Origin: Bacteroidota bacterium
GTDB taxonomy: Bacteria; Bacteroidota; Bacteroidia; Bacteroidales; Prolixibacteraceae
DNA length: 5,025 bases
Direction of reading: 5' to 3'
Assembly (NCBI GenBank): GCA_030691295.1
Contig: JAUYEQ010000717.1
Coordinates: 1-5,025, forward strand
In this document: one piece after another, positions 1 to 5,025 of the stretch
Numbering within the stretch: position 1 is the stretch's first letter
Layout: each line of letters opens with the position of its first letter
Translations under genes and position numbers: made by a program
The notes under the pieces: generated by a model
Databases searched by the model: none
What the model saw: the letters and a program-made list of their open reading frames with translations, nothing else
Told to the model about the DNA's origin: nothing

Positions 1-1
1 T

Positions 2-928
2 GACCTGGAAAACGTCAGTAAATCGTATGATGATCTTTGCCTGATCAAAGACTTTTCGTACAAATTTCAACGGTTCGAAAAAGTGGGCATCGCGGGCAAA
101 AACGGCACCGGTAAATCAACTTTCCTAAACATTGTGACCGGAAATCTTCGGCCTGACAGTGGCAAGATCGAAATCGGGCAAACGATCCGTTTTGGTTATT
201 ATCAGCAAACCGGAATTGAGTTTAATCCGGGCGACAAAGTGATCGATTGCGTGCAGAAAATAGCCGAAGTGATCAACTTCGAGGACGGGCGAAAACTGAC
301 TGCATCGCAGTTACTTACGACTTTCCTATTTCCTCCTGACACACAATATTCGTTTGTTGAAAAGCTTTCGGGCGGCGAAAAGCGTCGGCTGTATTTGTGC
401 ACTATCCTGATGACAAACCCGAATTTCCTGATTCTGGATGAGCCGACCAACGATCTGGACATCATGACACTGGCCGTTCTGGAAGAATACCTCCGCGTCT
501 TCCAGGGTTGCGTGATCATTGTTTCGCACGACCGGTATTTCATGGACAAAATCGTTGACCACCTGTTTGTGTTTGATGGAGAAGGAACAATCAAAGATTT
601 CCCCGGAAATTATTCTGAATGGAGGGAAAAGCAACTTCAGGAGGAACAGGAAGAAAAACGGAATAAAAAACCGGAGCAAAAAGAATTGCCGAAACCAGTA
701 AAAGTGAAAGAAAGGAAGCTTACTTTTAACGAGAAAAAGGAACTGGAGCAGCTTGAAAATGACATTGAAGTGCTCGAGACTGAAAAGGCGGTGATCAACG
801 AAGAACTGAATTCAGGTACACTGGAAAGCAATCAGTTGCAGGAAAAATCGACCCGATATGTTGCTATTACCGAACTGCTGGAAGAAAAAGAGATGCGCTG
901 GCTGGAGCTGAGCGAGTGGGCGCAGTGA
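2..928 (+). CDS. ABC-F family ATPase, Uup-like, C-terminal part (5' end outside window)
   Basis: The reading frame is open from base 2, so the first 27 codons (DLENVSKSYDDL...) precede the GTG at 83, which is internal and not a start. What is visible is the second nucleotide-binding domain: Walker A GKNGTGKST (about 95-121), signature LSGGEKRRL (365-391), Walker B FLILDEPTNDLD (425-460) and the switch histidine in VSHDRYF. A Lys/Glu-rich linker and a predicted coiled coil follow (roughly the last 70 residues, ending RWLELSEWAQ), which is the Uup-type C-terminal domain. No membrane segments are seen. ABC-F proteins are soluble paired-ATPase factors that bind the ribosomal E site and relieve stalled or misfolded translation states; Uup has also been linked to DNA structures. 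The first ATPase domain and the interdomain linker, which separate housekeeping from antibiotic-resistance ABC-F types, lie outside the window. Family is secure, subfamily is probable. The stop codon lies inside a repeat patch. Confidence 0.93.
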   Translation, partial: DLENVSKSYDDLCLIKDFSYKFQRFEKVGIAGKNGTGKSTFLNIVTGNLRPDSGKIEIGQTIRFGYYQQTGIEFNPGDKVIDCVQKIAEVINFEDGRKLTASQLLTTFLFPPDTQYSFVEKLSGGEKRRLYLCTILMTNPNFLILDEPTNDLDIMTLAVLEEYLRVFQGCVIIVSHDRYFMDKIVDHLFVFDGEGTIKDFPGNYSEWREKQLQEEQEEKRNKKPEQKELPKPVKVKERKLTFNEKKELEQLENDIEVLETEKAVINEELNSGTLESNQLQEKSTRYVAITELLEEKEMRWLELSEWAQ

Positions 929-964
929 GTGAGCAGTGGTCAGTGTTCAGTCGCAGTAGGCAGG
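922..964. repeat. Degenerate heptanucleotide array, CAGT type
   Basis: CAGT recurs at 923, 934, 941, 948 and 954, with CAG at 961, giving steps of 11, 7, 7, 6 and 7 bases. Units read GCAGTGA, a 4-base partial GTGA, GCAGTGG, TCAGTGT, TCAGTCG, CAGTAGG and CAGG. The first unit contains the ABC-F stop codon (926-928). It resembles the short heptamer repeats known between genes in cyanobacteria and, from general experience, in many Bacteroidota. No function is known from this sequence. Confidence 0.7.
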
Positions 965-971
965 AATACAA

Positions 972-1002
972 GTAATTGGTGGTCATTGGCTTCGCGTCAT
1001 TT
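972..1002. repeat. Degenerate GTCATT repeat pair, 14-base spacing
   Basis: GTCATT occurs at 982-987 and 996-1001, exactly 14 bases (two heptads) apart, and a related GTAATTG lies at 972-978. This looks like a worn second short-repeat array in the gap between the ABC-F gene and aroE. The evidence is thin because only two exact copies exist. Confidence 0.4.
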
Positions 1003-1066
1003 ATTGTGAAAGAGCCTTTAAAGATATTACATGACAAACTTTGAACATTTAACTTTAGACGGTCTC

Positions 1067-1816
1067 ATGAAAACATACGGACTTATCGGCTATCATCTGG
1101 GACATTCGTTTTCCAGAAATTTCTTTACTGAAAAATTTGCCGGCGAAAACCTTTCTAATCATGAATATGTGAACTTCGAGTTGGATACGATCGGCGAATT
1201 TCCGGATATTTTCAATAGAAACAAAAACATTTGCGGGTTGAACTGCACGATTCCGTACAAGCAGCAAATCATGCCCTTTATGGATAAAATTGACCCTGAG
1301 GCTGCGGAAATCGGAGCGGTGAACACGGTCAAAATTTCGTATAAAAACGGAAAACGAATTTTGAAAGGATTCAATACCGATTTGTATGGATTTGAAAATT
1401 CACTCCGGCCAATGCTGGAAGAAAAACACAAAAAAGCGCTGATTCTGGGAACTGGCGGAGCTTCGAAAGCCATCAAATACTTGTTCGGAAAAATGGGAAT
1501 TGAGTACCTTTCGGCCACTACAAAAGAATCTTCCAATGAAAAGGAAATCAGCTACAATCAGTTAAATGAGGAATTGATGAATGACTACCTGATTATCATC
1601 AACGCCACGCCACTAGGCACTTTCCCGAAGGTGGACAGTTGTCCTGAAATTCCCTATGAATTGATTACTGCCGATCACATTTTGTACGATCTGGTTTACA
1701 ATCCTGCCGAAACCCTGTTCCTGAAAAAAGGAAAAGCACAGGGCGCAAAGACCAAAAACGGATTGGAAATGCTGCACCTTCAGGCATTAAAATCCTGGGA
1801 GATCTGGAATAGCTGA
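1067..1816 (+). CDS. aroE: Shikimate dehydrogenase (NADP+)
   Basis: Reduces 3-dehydroshikimate to shikimate in the cytoplasmic chorismate pathway. With the ATG at 1067 the protein has 249 residues, near the short Bacteroidota form. The substrate domain carries the shikimate-binding serines in GHSFS (S14, S16), catalytic Lys65 in NCTIPYK, Asn86 in AVNTV and Asp105 in GFNTDLYGF. The nucleotide-binding domain has the glycine loop GTGGAS (128-133), then NATPLG, YNPAET and the C-terminal KNGLEMLHLQA. The 1067 start is preferred over the in-frame ATG at 1031 because MKTYGLIGY is the usual beginning of the family and places the key lysine at 65 as in E. coli. No good Shine-Dalgarno is present. An oddity is S-A-T at 149-151, where relatives have (N/S)-R-T, so the arginine that normally contacts the NADP 2'-phosphate is missing. 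Probably transcribed alone or from an ABC-F read-through; it converges with the methyltransferase gene. Confidence 0.95.
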   Translation: MKTYGLIGYHLGHSFSRNFFTEKFAGENLSNHEYVNFELDTIGEFPDIFNRNKNICGLNCTIPYKQQIMPFMDKIDPEAAEIGAVNTVKISYKNGKRILKGFNTDLYGFENSLRPMLEEKHKKALILGTGGASKAIKYLFGKMGIEYLSATTKESSNEKEISYNQLNEELMNDYLIIINATPLGTFPKVDSCPEIPYELITADHILYDLVYNPAETLFLKKGKAQGAKTKNGLEMLHLQALKSWEIWNS

Positions 1817-1827
1817 ATTAGCTAATT
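1816..1827. other. 12-bp palindrome between convergent stop codons
   Basis: AATTAGCTAATT is a perfect self-complementary 12-mer that fills the gap between the aroE stop (1814-1816) and the methyltransferase stop (1826-1828 on the other strand), overlapping one or two bases of each. It has no loop and no T-run, so it is a poor intrinsic terminator. It may still mark the transcription end of both genes, or be another worn repeat, since TAGCT recurs at 1810 and 1819. Confidence 0.35.
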
Positions 1828-2983
1828 ACTCTACCACATCTTTTTCAGGAGCAACCTTCTTCGAACCGCTGTACAATTCATATTTCCGGAAACTGCATTC
1901 CAGCGAACCGTTCAGGATAGATATTTTGCGTGAAGGCCGCAATCCAATTGATTTAAGGCATTGCGGCGTGCTGATAATCCAGACGGTTGCATTGGTATAA
2001 TGATGTTTCAGCCGTTCGCCAATCATCGAATAAAAATTGGTATCATCAGGAGTCAAACGTTCGCCATACGGTGGATTGAACAACAGGAAAGGCTTTTCGG
2101 AGGCTGGTTCCAGCACTTTGAAATCTGAAATTCTAAAGTCAATAAGCTTCAAAACCCCGGCAGCTTCGGCATTTTTGTAAGCAATGTCGATGTTTCTGCG
2201 GGAAATATCTGAAGCTGAAATTCTCACCGGCTGAAGTCCATTTGGCTGAACTTCTTCCTCCATTTGGGCGAACATTTCAGGATTAAAATTTCGCCAGTTA
2301 CGGAAACAAAAGTCTTTCCGGATACTTCCGGGATAAATGCCATTGGCCAGCATTGCCGCTTCGATGGCGATTGTGCCCGAACCACACATCGGATCAATCA
2401 GGTCGCTTTTACGATCCCAATCTGAAAGCCGGATTAAGCCGGCGGCAAGCACTTCGCTCATTGGCGCTTCGTTCTGGTCGAGCCTGTAACCACGTTTGTG
2501 CAACGATTCGCCGCTGCTGTCGAGCGAAATGGTACAATACTCGTTGCTGATGTGCAGGTTAATTAGAATATCAGGTTTTTTGGAATTCACTGATGGACGC
2601 TCTCCGAATTTATACCGGAAACGATCGACAATCGCATCTTTCAACTTGAGCGAGGCATACATTGAATTGTTGAAAAGATCGGTAAAAACAGTACTTTGAA
2701 TGGCAAAGGTCTGATCGCAGCCGAACAAATCTTCCCACTTGAAGTTTTTTCCCCGCTGATACAAATCATCCGCCGAGTGAATTTTATAGTTATCGATCGG
2801 AAGTAAAATCCGCAAAGCGCTGCGCAGGCAATAATTTGCTTTGTACAGCAACTTTAAATCTCCGCTGAAATACACCGACCGACGGCCTATCTGAACTTCA
2901 TCAGCTCCAATTTCGATCAACTCCTGTGCAAGTACTTCTTCCAATCCGGCCAGTGTTGTGGCGGTGTATTTTTGTTTTTTCAA
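1826..2983 (-). CDS. THUMP-domain class I SAM-dependent RNA methyltransferase (RlmL N-terminal-half / YpsC family)
   Basis: Predicted to methylate a guanine N2 in 23S rRNA, by analogy with the m2G2445 activity of RlmL; the exact target here is inferred. Its 385 residues correspond to the first half of E. coli RlmKL only; the RlmK half is absent, as is usual outside Gammaproteobacteria. The N-terminal ferredoxin-like segment (GLEEVLAQEL, GRRSVYFSGD) leads into the THUMP domain (about 45-155, ending SLDSSGESLHKRGYR). The methyltransferase domain has SAM motif I DPMCGSGT (197-204), a following acidic motif ASDIS (257-261) and catalytic motif IV NPPYGERL (303-310). The start codon is TTG at 2983: MKKQKYTATTLAGLEEVL is the expected N-terminus, no ATG lies upstream before an in-frame stop, and no nearby downstream Met would keep the domain intact. 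No ribosome site is obvious. It lies 153 bases downstream of cysE on the same strand, separated by repeats, so co-transcription is uncertain. Confidence 0.9.
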   Translation of the reverse strand: MKKQKYTATTLAGLEEVLAQELIEIGADEVQIGRRSVYFSGDLKLLYKANYCLRSALRILLPIDNYKIHSADDLYQRGKNFKWEDLFGCDQTFAIQSTVFTDLFNNSMYASLKLKDAIVDRFRYKFGERPSVNSKKPDILINLHISNEYCTISLDSSGESLHKRGYRLDQNEAPMSEVLAAGLIRLSDWDRKSDLIDPMCGSGTIAIEAAMLANGIYPGSIRKDFCFRNWRNFNPEMFAQMEEEVQPNGLQPVRISASDISRRNIDIAYKNAEAAGVLKLIDFRISDFKVLEPASEKPFLLFNPPYGERLTPDDTNFYSMIGERLKHHYTNATVWIISTPQCLKSIGLRPSRKISILNGSLECSFRKYELYSGSKKVAPEKDVVE

Positions 2984-3019
2984 GGCAATATGATTTTTTA
3001 TATGAAGGACTAAAGTTTA

Positions 3020-3061
3020 ATAATAACCAATATTCAATGTCCAATATTGAATATCGAATAA
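3020..3061. repeat. Degenerate heptanucleotide array, nnAATAT type, containing an inverted repeat
   Basis: Six consecutive 7-mers each carry AAT at positions 3-5: ATAATAA, CCAATAT, TCAATGT, CCAATAT, TGAATAT, CGAATAA. The CCAATATT core recurs at 3027 and 3041, 14 bases apart. The same bases form an inverted repeat with 9-base arms, ATATTCAAT at 3030-3038 and ATTGAATAT at 3046-3054, around a 7-base loop. The hairpin would be entirely AU-rich apart from one C:G pair, and no convincing T-run follows on the - strand, so it is not called as a terminator. It lies between cysE and the methyltransferase gene. Confidence 0.65.
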
Positions 3062-3104
3062 AAAAATAAGAATCAAATCCCATCACTGATGATCAAGGCA
3101 TACA

Positions 3105-3139
3105 ACCTGGAACTTGAAACATGAAACCTGAAACTTCTA
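3105..3139. repeat. Degenerate heptanucleotide array, ACnTGAA type, overlapping the cysE stop
   Basis: Five phased 7-mers read ACCTGGA, ACTTGAA, ACATGAA, ACCTGAA and ACTTCTA. The last one contains the reverse complement of the cysE TAG stop codon (3137-3139). It is a different consensus from the arrays at 922 and 3020 but has the same period. The 43 bases between this array and the previous one show no repeat, gene or convincing regulatory site. Confidence 0.7.
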
Positions 3140-4066
3140 AATTCCCGCGCCATCGTTAAAATCGGCTTCTTTGGCTTTAAACTGAACAAGTTTTGAATTT
3201 GGCGGCAAACTATTGGTAACCCATACGTTTCCTCCGATTACTGAATTAGCGCCAATGCGTATGCGGCCTAAAATGGTAGCCTGTGCATAAATGATCACAT
3301 TGTCCTCAACGATCGGATGGCGGGGAATACCCTTGATCGGGTTGCCATTTTCGTCCAAAGGAAAGCTTTTTGCCCCGAGGGTAACTCCCTGATAAAGTTT
3401 TACATTCTTTCCGATAATTGTCGTCGAGCCGATCACAACACCGGTACCATGATCGATGGTAAACGATTCGCCGATCTGTGCTCCGGGATGGATGTCGATG
3501 CCGGTTTCGGAATGTCCCATTTCGGAAATAATGCGGGGAATTAGCGGAACTCCCAGATTTAACAACTGATGACCAACCCTGTGATTGCTGATTGCCCTGA
3601 TGGCAGGGTAACAGTAAATTACTTCGCTTCGGTTGTTGGCAGCAGGATCGCCGAGGTATGCCGCTTCAACGTCGGTTATCAGCAGCCTCCGGATTTCAGG
3701 AAGCGATGCTATAAAATCGGAAGCAAGCCCCTGTGCAAATTTGGAACGCTCCTGCATGTCAACCTGTTCAGGGTTCGCGCAGGTAAAACACAATCCGGCT
3801 AAAATCTGTTCCGACAACAATTCGAACAGTTCGTCGATGTTTACACCTACGTAATGTTTGATTGTATTTGCCCGCAGACTGGTATTTCCGAAGTATCCGG
3901 GGAACAGAATCTCACGGATCAACCCAACAATTTTGCCAAGTTGTTCAATCGATGGTAAAGGTTCGCCCATGCGGTGTTCGTGACAAACCATGCTGTATGA
4001 TTTCGGATCGGCCAGCTGCTCAACAGCACGGCTCATTTTATGTTCGAAATTCTTTTCTGAATACAT
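3137..4066 (-). CDS. cysE: Serine O-acetyltransferase (long form, EpsC-like)
   Basis: Transfers acetyl from acetyl-CoA to L-serine, the first step of cysteine synthesis, in the cytoplasm. The 309-residue protein has a helical N-terminal region (1-about 180, with GDPAANNRSEVIYCYPA around Asp140) and a left-handed beta-helix of hexapeptide repeats (about 190-290). Active-site residues by alignment in mind with E. coli CysE are Asp140 (serine), Asp191 in DIHPGA (dyad partner), His206 in IDHGTG (catalytic) and His250 in PRHPIV. The beta-helix carries an insert of about 15 residues (SFPLDENGNPIKGIPRHP) typical of longer acetyltransferases. The C-terminus ends DGAGI, like the GDGI tail of E. coli CysE that enters the active site of cysteine synthase. 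ATG at 4066 is the first start after an in-frame stop, with a weak GAG upstream; Met11 is an alternative. No cysK lies next to it in this window. It probably has its own promoter at 4090-4120. Confidence 0.93.
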   Translation of the reverse strand: MYSEKNFEHKMSRAVEQLADPKSYSMVCHEHRMGEPLPSIEQLGKIVGLIREILFPGYFGNTSLRANTIKHYVGVNIDELFELLSEQILAGLCFTCANPEQVDMQERSKFAQGLASDFIASLPEIRRLLITDVEAAYLGDPAANNRSEVIYCYPAIRAISNHRVGHQLLNLGVPLIPRIISEMGHSETGIDIHPGAQIGESFTIDHGTGVVIGSTTIIGKNVKLYQGVTLGAKSFPLDENGNPIKGIPRHPIVEDNVIIYAQATILGRIRIGANSVIGGNVWVTNSLPPNSKLVQFKAKEADFNDGAGI

Positions 4067-4089
4067 TTGCTCGGGTTTTTAATTACTGA

Positions 4090-4120
4090 CAAAAATCACA
4101 CTTTTGAAAGTGATATCAAA
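4090..4120 (-). promoter_or_regulatory. Candidate Bacteroidota-type promoter for cysE with internal dyad
   Basis: On the - strand, TTTG (4120-4117) is followed after exactly 19 bases by GATTTTTG (4097-4090). These match the Bacteroidota -33 TTTG and 7 of 8 positions of the -7 TAnnTTTG box. Transcription would begin near 4083, leaving a leader of about 17-20 bases before the cysE ATG at 4066. Between the boxes lies the inverted repeat CACTTT-TG-AAAGTG (4099-4112, as written on +), placed like an operator. An alternative reading is an intrinsic terminator for the kinase gene: ATCAC/GTGAT arms (4095-4114) followed by five Ts on the - strand. The stem is short and AT-rich, so the promoter reading is slightly favoured. 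Confidence 0.4.
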
Positions 4121-4140
4121 CTAAAAGACTGAAAGTTTCA

Positions 4141-4677
4141 CTACAACTGGCAATTATTATTAATCGCATCAATCGCTGATTGCAGACGGACTTCCCCACT
4201 CCCGCCGATTTCAACGTATTTAAAACCATAAAGGTTCAGTTCATTCCGGTATTGATCGTACAATTTCAGTCGGTTTTCACCTCCGTTTTCCCGAACAGCA
4301 TCAGCCTCCCAAGGCAAATCAGGCCGGCACAACAGGAACAAATCTACCGGACATTCGTGAATCTTATCTTCCAACCACTCCGGAGTCCGACCGAAAACCC
4401 ATTTGAACCAGACTTTGGTAATAATAAGCCAGGTATCGAAGAAAAACATTTGTTCTGAACCTGATTTTGTTGACTGGTACTGATCAATCTGGGTATTTGC
4501 AATTGCTTCAACATCATCGAATGTATAGTGATGGGGAAGTTTTTCCACATATTCACGGGCAAATTCAGGAATGTAACGGCCATTGTACAATTCGGCCAGT
4601 TGTTTTGCCAAGGTGGTTTTACCGGTTGATTCGGGACCGGTAATGGCTATTCGTATCTGTTTACTGCGTAGGTTCAT
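4141..4677 (-). CDS. NadR-type AAA ATPase / probable nicotinamide riboside kinase (stand-alone kinase domain)
   Basis: Most likely phosphorylates nicotinamide riboside to NMN after uptake by the neighbouring PnuC. The 178-residue protein is a P-loop kinase resembling the C-terminal domain of bacterial NadR: Walker A GPESTGKT (14-21), YIPEFAREY (35-43), FFDTWLIITKVWF (79-91, Asp81 in the Walker B-like position), LLCRPDLPWEADAVRENGG (115-133, the lid-like PD.PW..D..R motif) and a final YVEIGG. The helix-turn-helix and NMN adenylyltransferase parts of E. coli NadR are absent, so it is neither the NAD repressor nor able to finish NAD synthesis. ATG at 4677 is chosen over the in-frame TTG at 4689, because MNLRSKQIRIAITGPES puts the P-loop at the usual distance. 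It follows pnuC by 48 bases on the same strand, which supports an operon. Substrate is inferred from family and neighbour; thiamine or another nucleoside remains possible. Confidence 0.85.
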   Translation of the reverse strand: MNLRSKQIRIAITGPESTGKTTLAKQLAELYNGRYIPEFAREYVEKLPHHYTFDDVEAIANTQIDQYQSTKSGSEQMFFFDTWLIITKVWFKWVFGRTPEWLEDKIHECPVDLFLLCRPDLPWEADAVRENGGENRLKLYDQYRNELNLYGFKYVEIGGSGEVRLQSAIDAINNNCQL

Positions 4678-4725
4678 GCTTTTGTGCAAGGGTGCAAAAG
4701 TACAGAAGAAGATGAGAAAACCAAC

Positions 4726-5025
4726 CTACTCCTTTTCCGCTACCATCTCTTTCTTCCATTCAATGTATCCGATGACTGCCATGATGGTGTAAACTACAAA
4801 CAAAATGACGGTTGGATAAAGTTCTTTGTACCAAAACAGCCCGATGGAGAATGCATCCACAAAAATCCATACCACCCAATGTTCCAGAATTTTTCGGGCG
4901 AGCATCCAGGTTGCAACAATGCTGAACGAAGTCGCCAGCGAATCAGCAACCGGAACATTCGAATCGGTGTAATTATCCAGAATAAACCACATCAGGAAAA
5001 ATAGCATGAAACTGATTACTGCAAG
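4726..5025 (-). CDS. pnuC: PnuC-family vitamin transporter, C-terminal part (5' end outside window)
   Basis: Inner-membrane facilitator of the PnuC family, which passes dephosphorylated vitamins (nicotinamide riboside, or thiamine in the PnuT branch) and relies on a cytoplasmic kinase to trap them. Ninety-nine codons are visible. The frame runs open to the right edge, with hydrophobic LAVISF before the Met at 5007, so that Met is internal and roughly half the protein is missing. Four hydrophobic segments can be seen: LAVISFMLFFLMWFIL; the ADSLATSFSIVATWML stretch; VVWIFVDAFSIGLFWY, preceded by the Trp-rich HWVVW with Asp where many relatives have Asn or Asp; and PTVILFVVYTIMAVIGYIEW. A charged cytoplasmic tail KKEMVAEKE follows. 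The NadR-type kinase directly downstream favours nicotinamide riboside as substrate. No riboswitch or regulator site for this operon is visible, because its 5' end lies beyond 5025. Confidence 0.9.
   Translation of the reverse strand, partial: LAVISFMLFFLMWFILDNYTDSNVPVADSLATSFSIVATWMLARKILEHWVVWIFVDAFSIGLFWYKELYPTVILFVVYTIMAVIGYIEWKKEMVAEKE

Noticed and set aside
83..85. GTG as the start of the ABC-F protein
   Set aside because: The frame is open to base 2 with recognisable ATPase-domain sequence before it; starting here would cut into the strand leading to Walker A.
1031..1066. In-frame upstream ATG giving AroE 12 extra N-terminal residues
   Set aside because: The extra segment MTNFEHLTLDGL has no counterpart in the family, whose members begin at M-x-x-YGLIGY, and the 1067 start puts the catalytic lysine at residue 65 as expected.
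1159..1536. 125-residue - strand reading frame inside aroE
   Set aside because: It is antisense to conserved AroE motifs, with no domain and no separate start signal; a shadow of the real gene.
2901..3086. Small 61-residue reading frame on the - strand across the cysE-methyltransferase gap
   Set aside because: It is out of frame with the methyltransferase, is made largely of translated heptamer repeat (the YSILDIEYW stretch), and then overlaps the real gene. It has no ribosome site and no recognisable domain.
3020..3139. CRISPR-like array
   Set aside because: Units are 7 bases with no spacers of constant length, and there are no cas genes nearby.
4678..4689. TTG start for the NadR-type kinase four codons upstream of the ATG
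   Set aside because: A proper ATG at 4677 already gives the usual short lead to the P-loop. The added residues MHKS add nothing recognisable.
4684..5004. 106-residue + strand reading frame opposite pnuC
   Set aside because: It lies antisense to a well-supported membrane protein gene, has no domain signal, and its composition fits a shadow frame.

Overview
The window looks like an ordinary housekeeping stretch of a Bacteroidota chromosome, perhaps Marinilabiliales/Prolixibacteraceae-like. That placement is inferred from protein flavour: a short AroE of about 249 residues, a long serine acetyltransferase, a PnuC plus stand-alone NadR-type kinase pair, weak Shine-Dalgarno signals and TAnnTTTG-like promoter boxes. 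It also rests on AT-rich intergenic gaps filled with degenerate 7-base repeats. No database search was possible.

Layout. On the + strand, the 3' part of an ABC-F ATPase gene (2-928, cut by the left edge) is followed by aroE, shikimate dehydrogenase (1067-1816). The rest is on the - strand. Read in transcription order from the right edge, it holds pnuC (cut at 5025, ends 4726), a NadR-type nucleoside kinase (4677-4141), cysE (4066-3137) and a THUMP/RlmL-type 23S rRNA methyltransferase (2983-1826). aroE and the methyltransferase gene converge with only 9 bases between their stop codons. No gap exceeds 300 bases, and no tRNA, rRNA, CRISPR or mobile element was seen.

How the genes relate. The clearest functional unit is pnuC plus the kinase: vitamin uptake by facilitated diffusion, then trapping by phosphorylation, most likely nicotinamide riboside to NMN. 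cysE starts cysteine synthesis and seems to have its own promoter with a dyad between its boxes. AroE serves the aromatic amino acid pathway. The ABC-F protein and the methyltransferase both belong to ribosome function but are not in one operon.

I see no previously undescribed system. The points worth a second look are four small intergenic repeat patches with 7- or 14-base periodicity, two of them overlapping stop codons. The others are an AroE lacking the arginine that usually contacts NADP, a CysE tail ending in Gly-Ile as if to dock in cysteine synthase, a dyad inside the presumed cysE promoter, and a TTG start for the methyltransferase.
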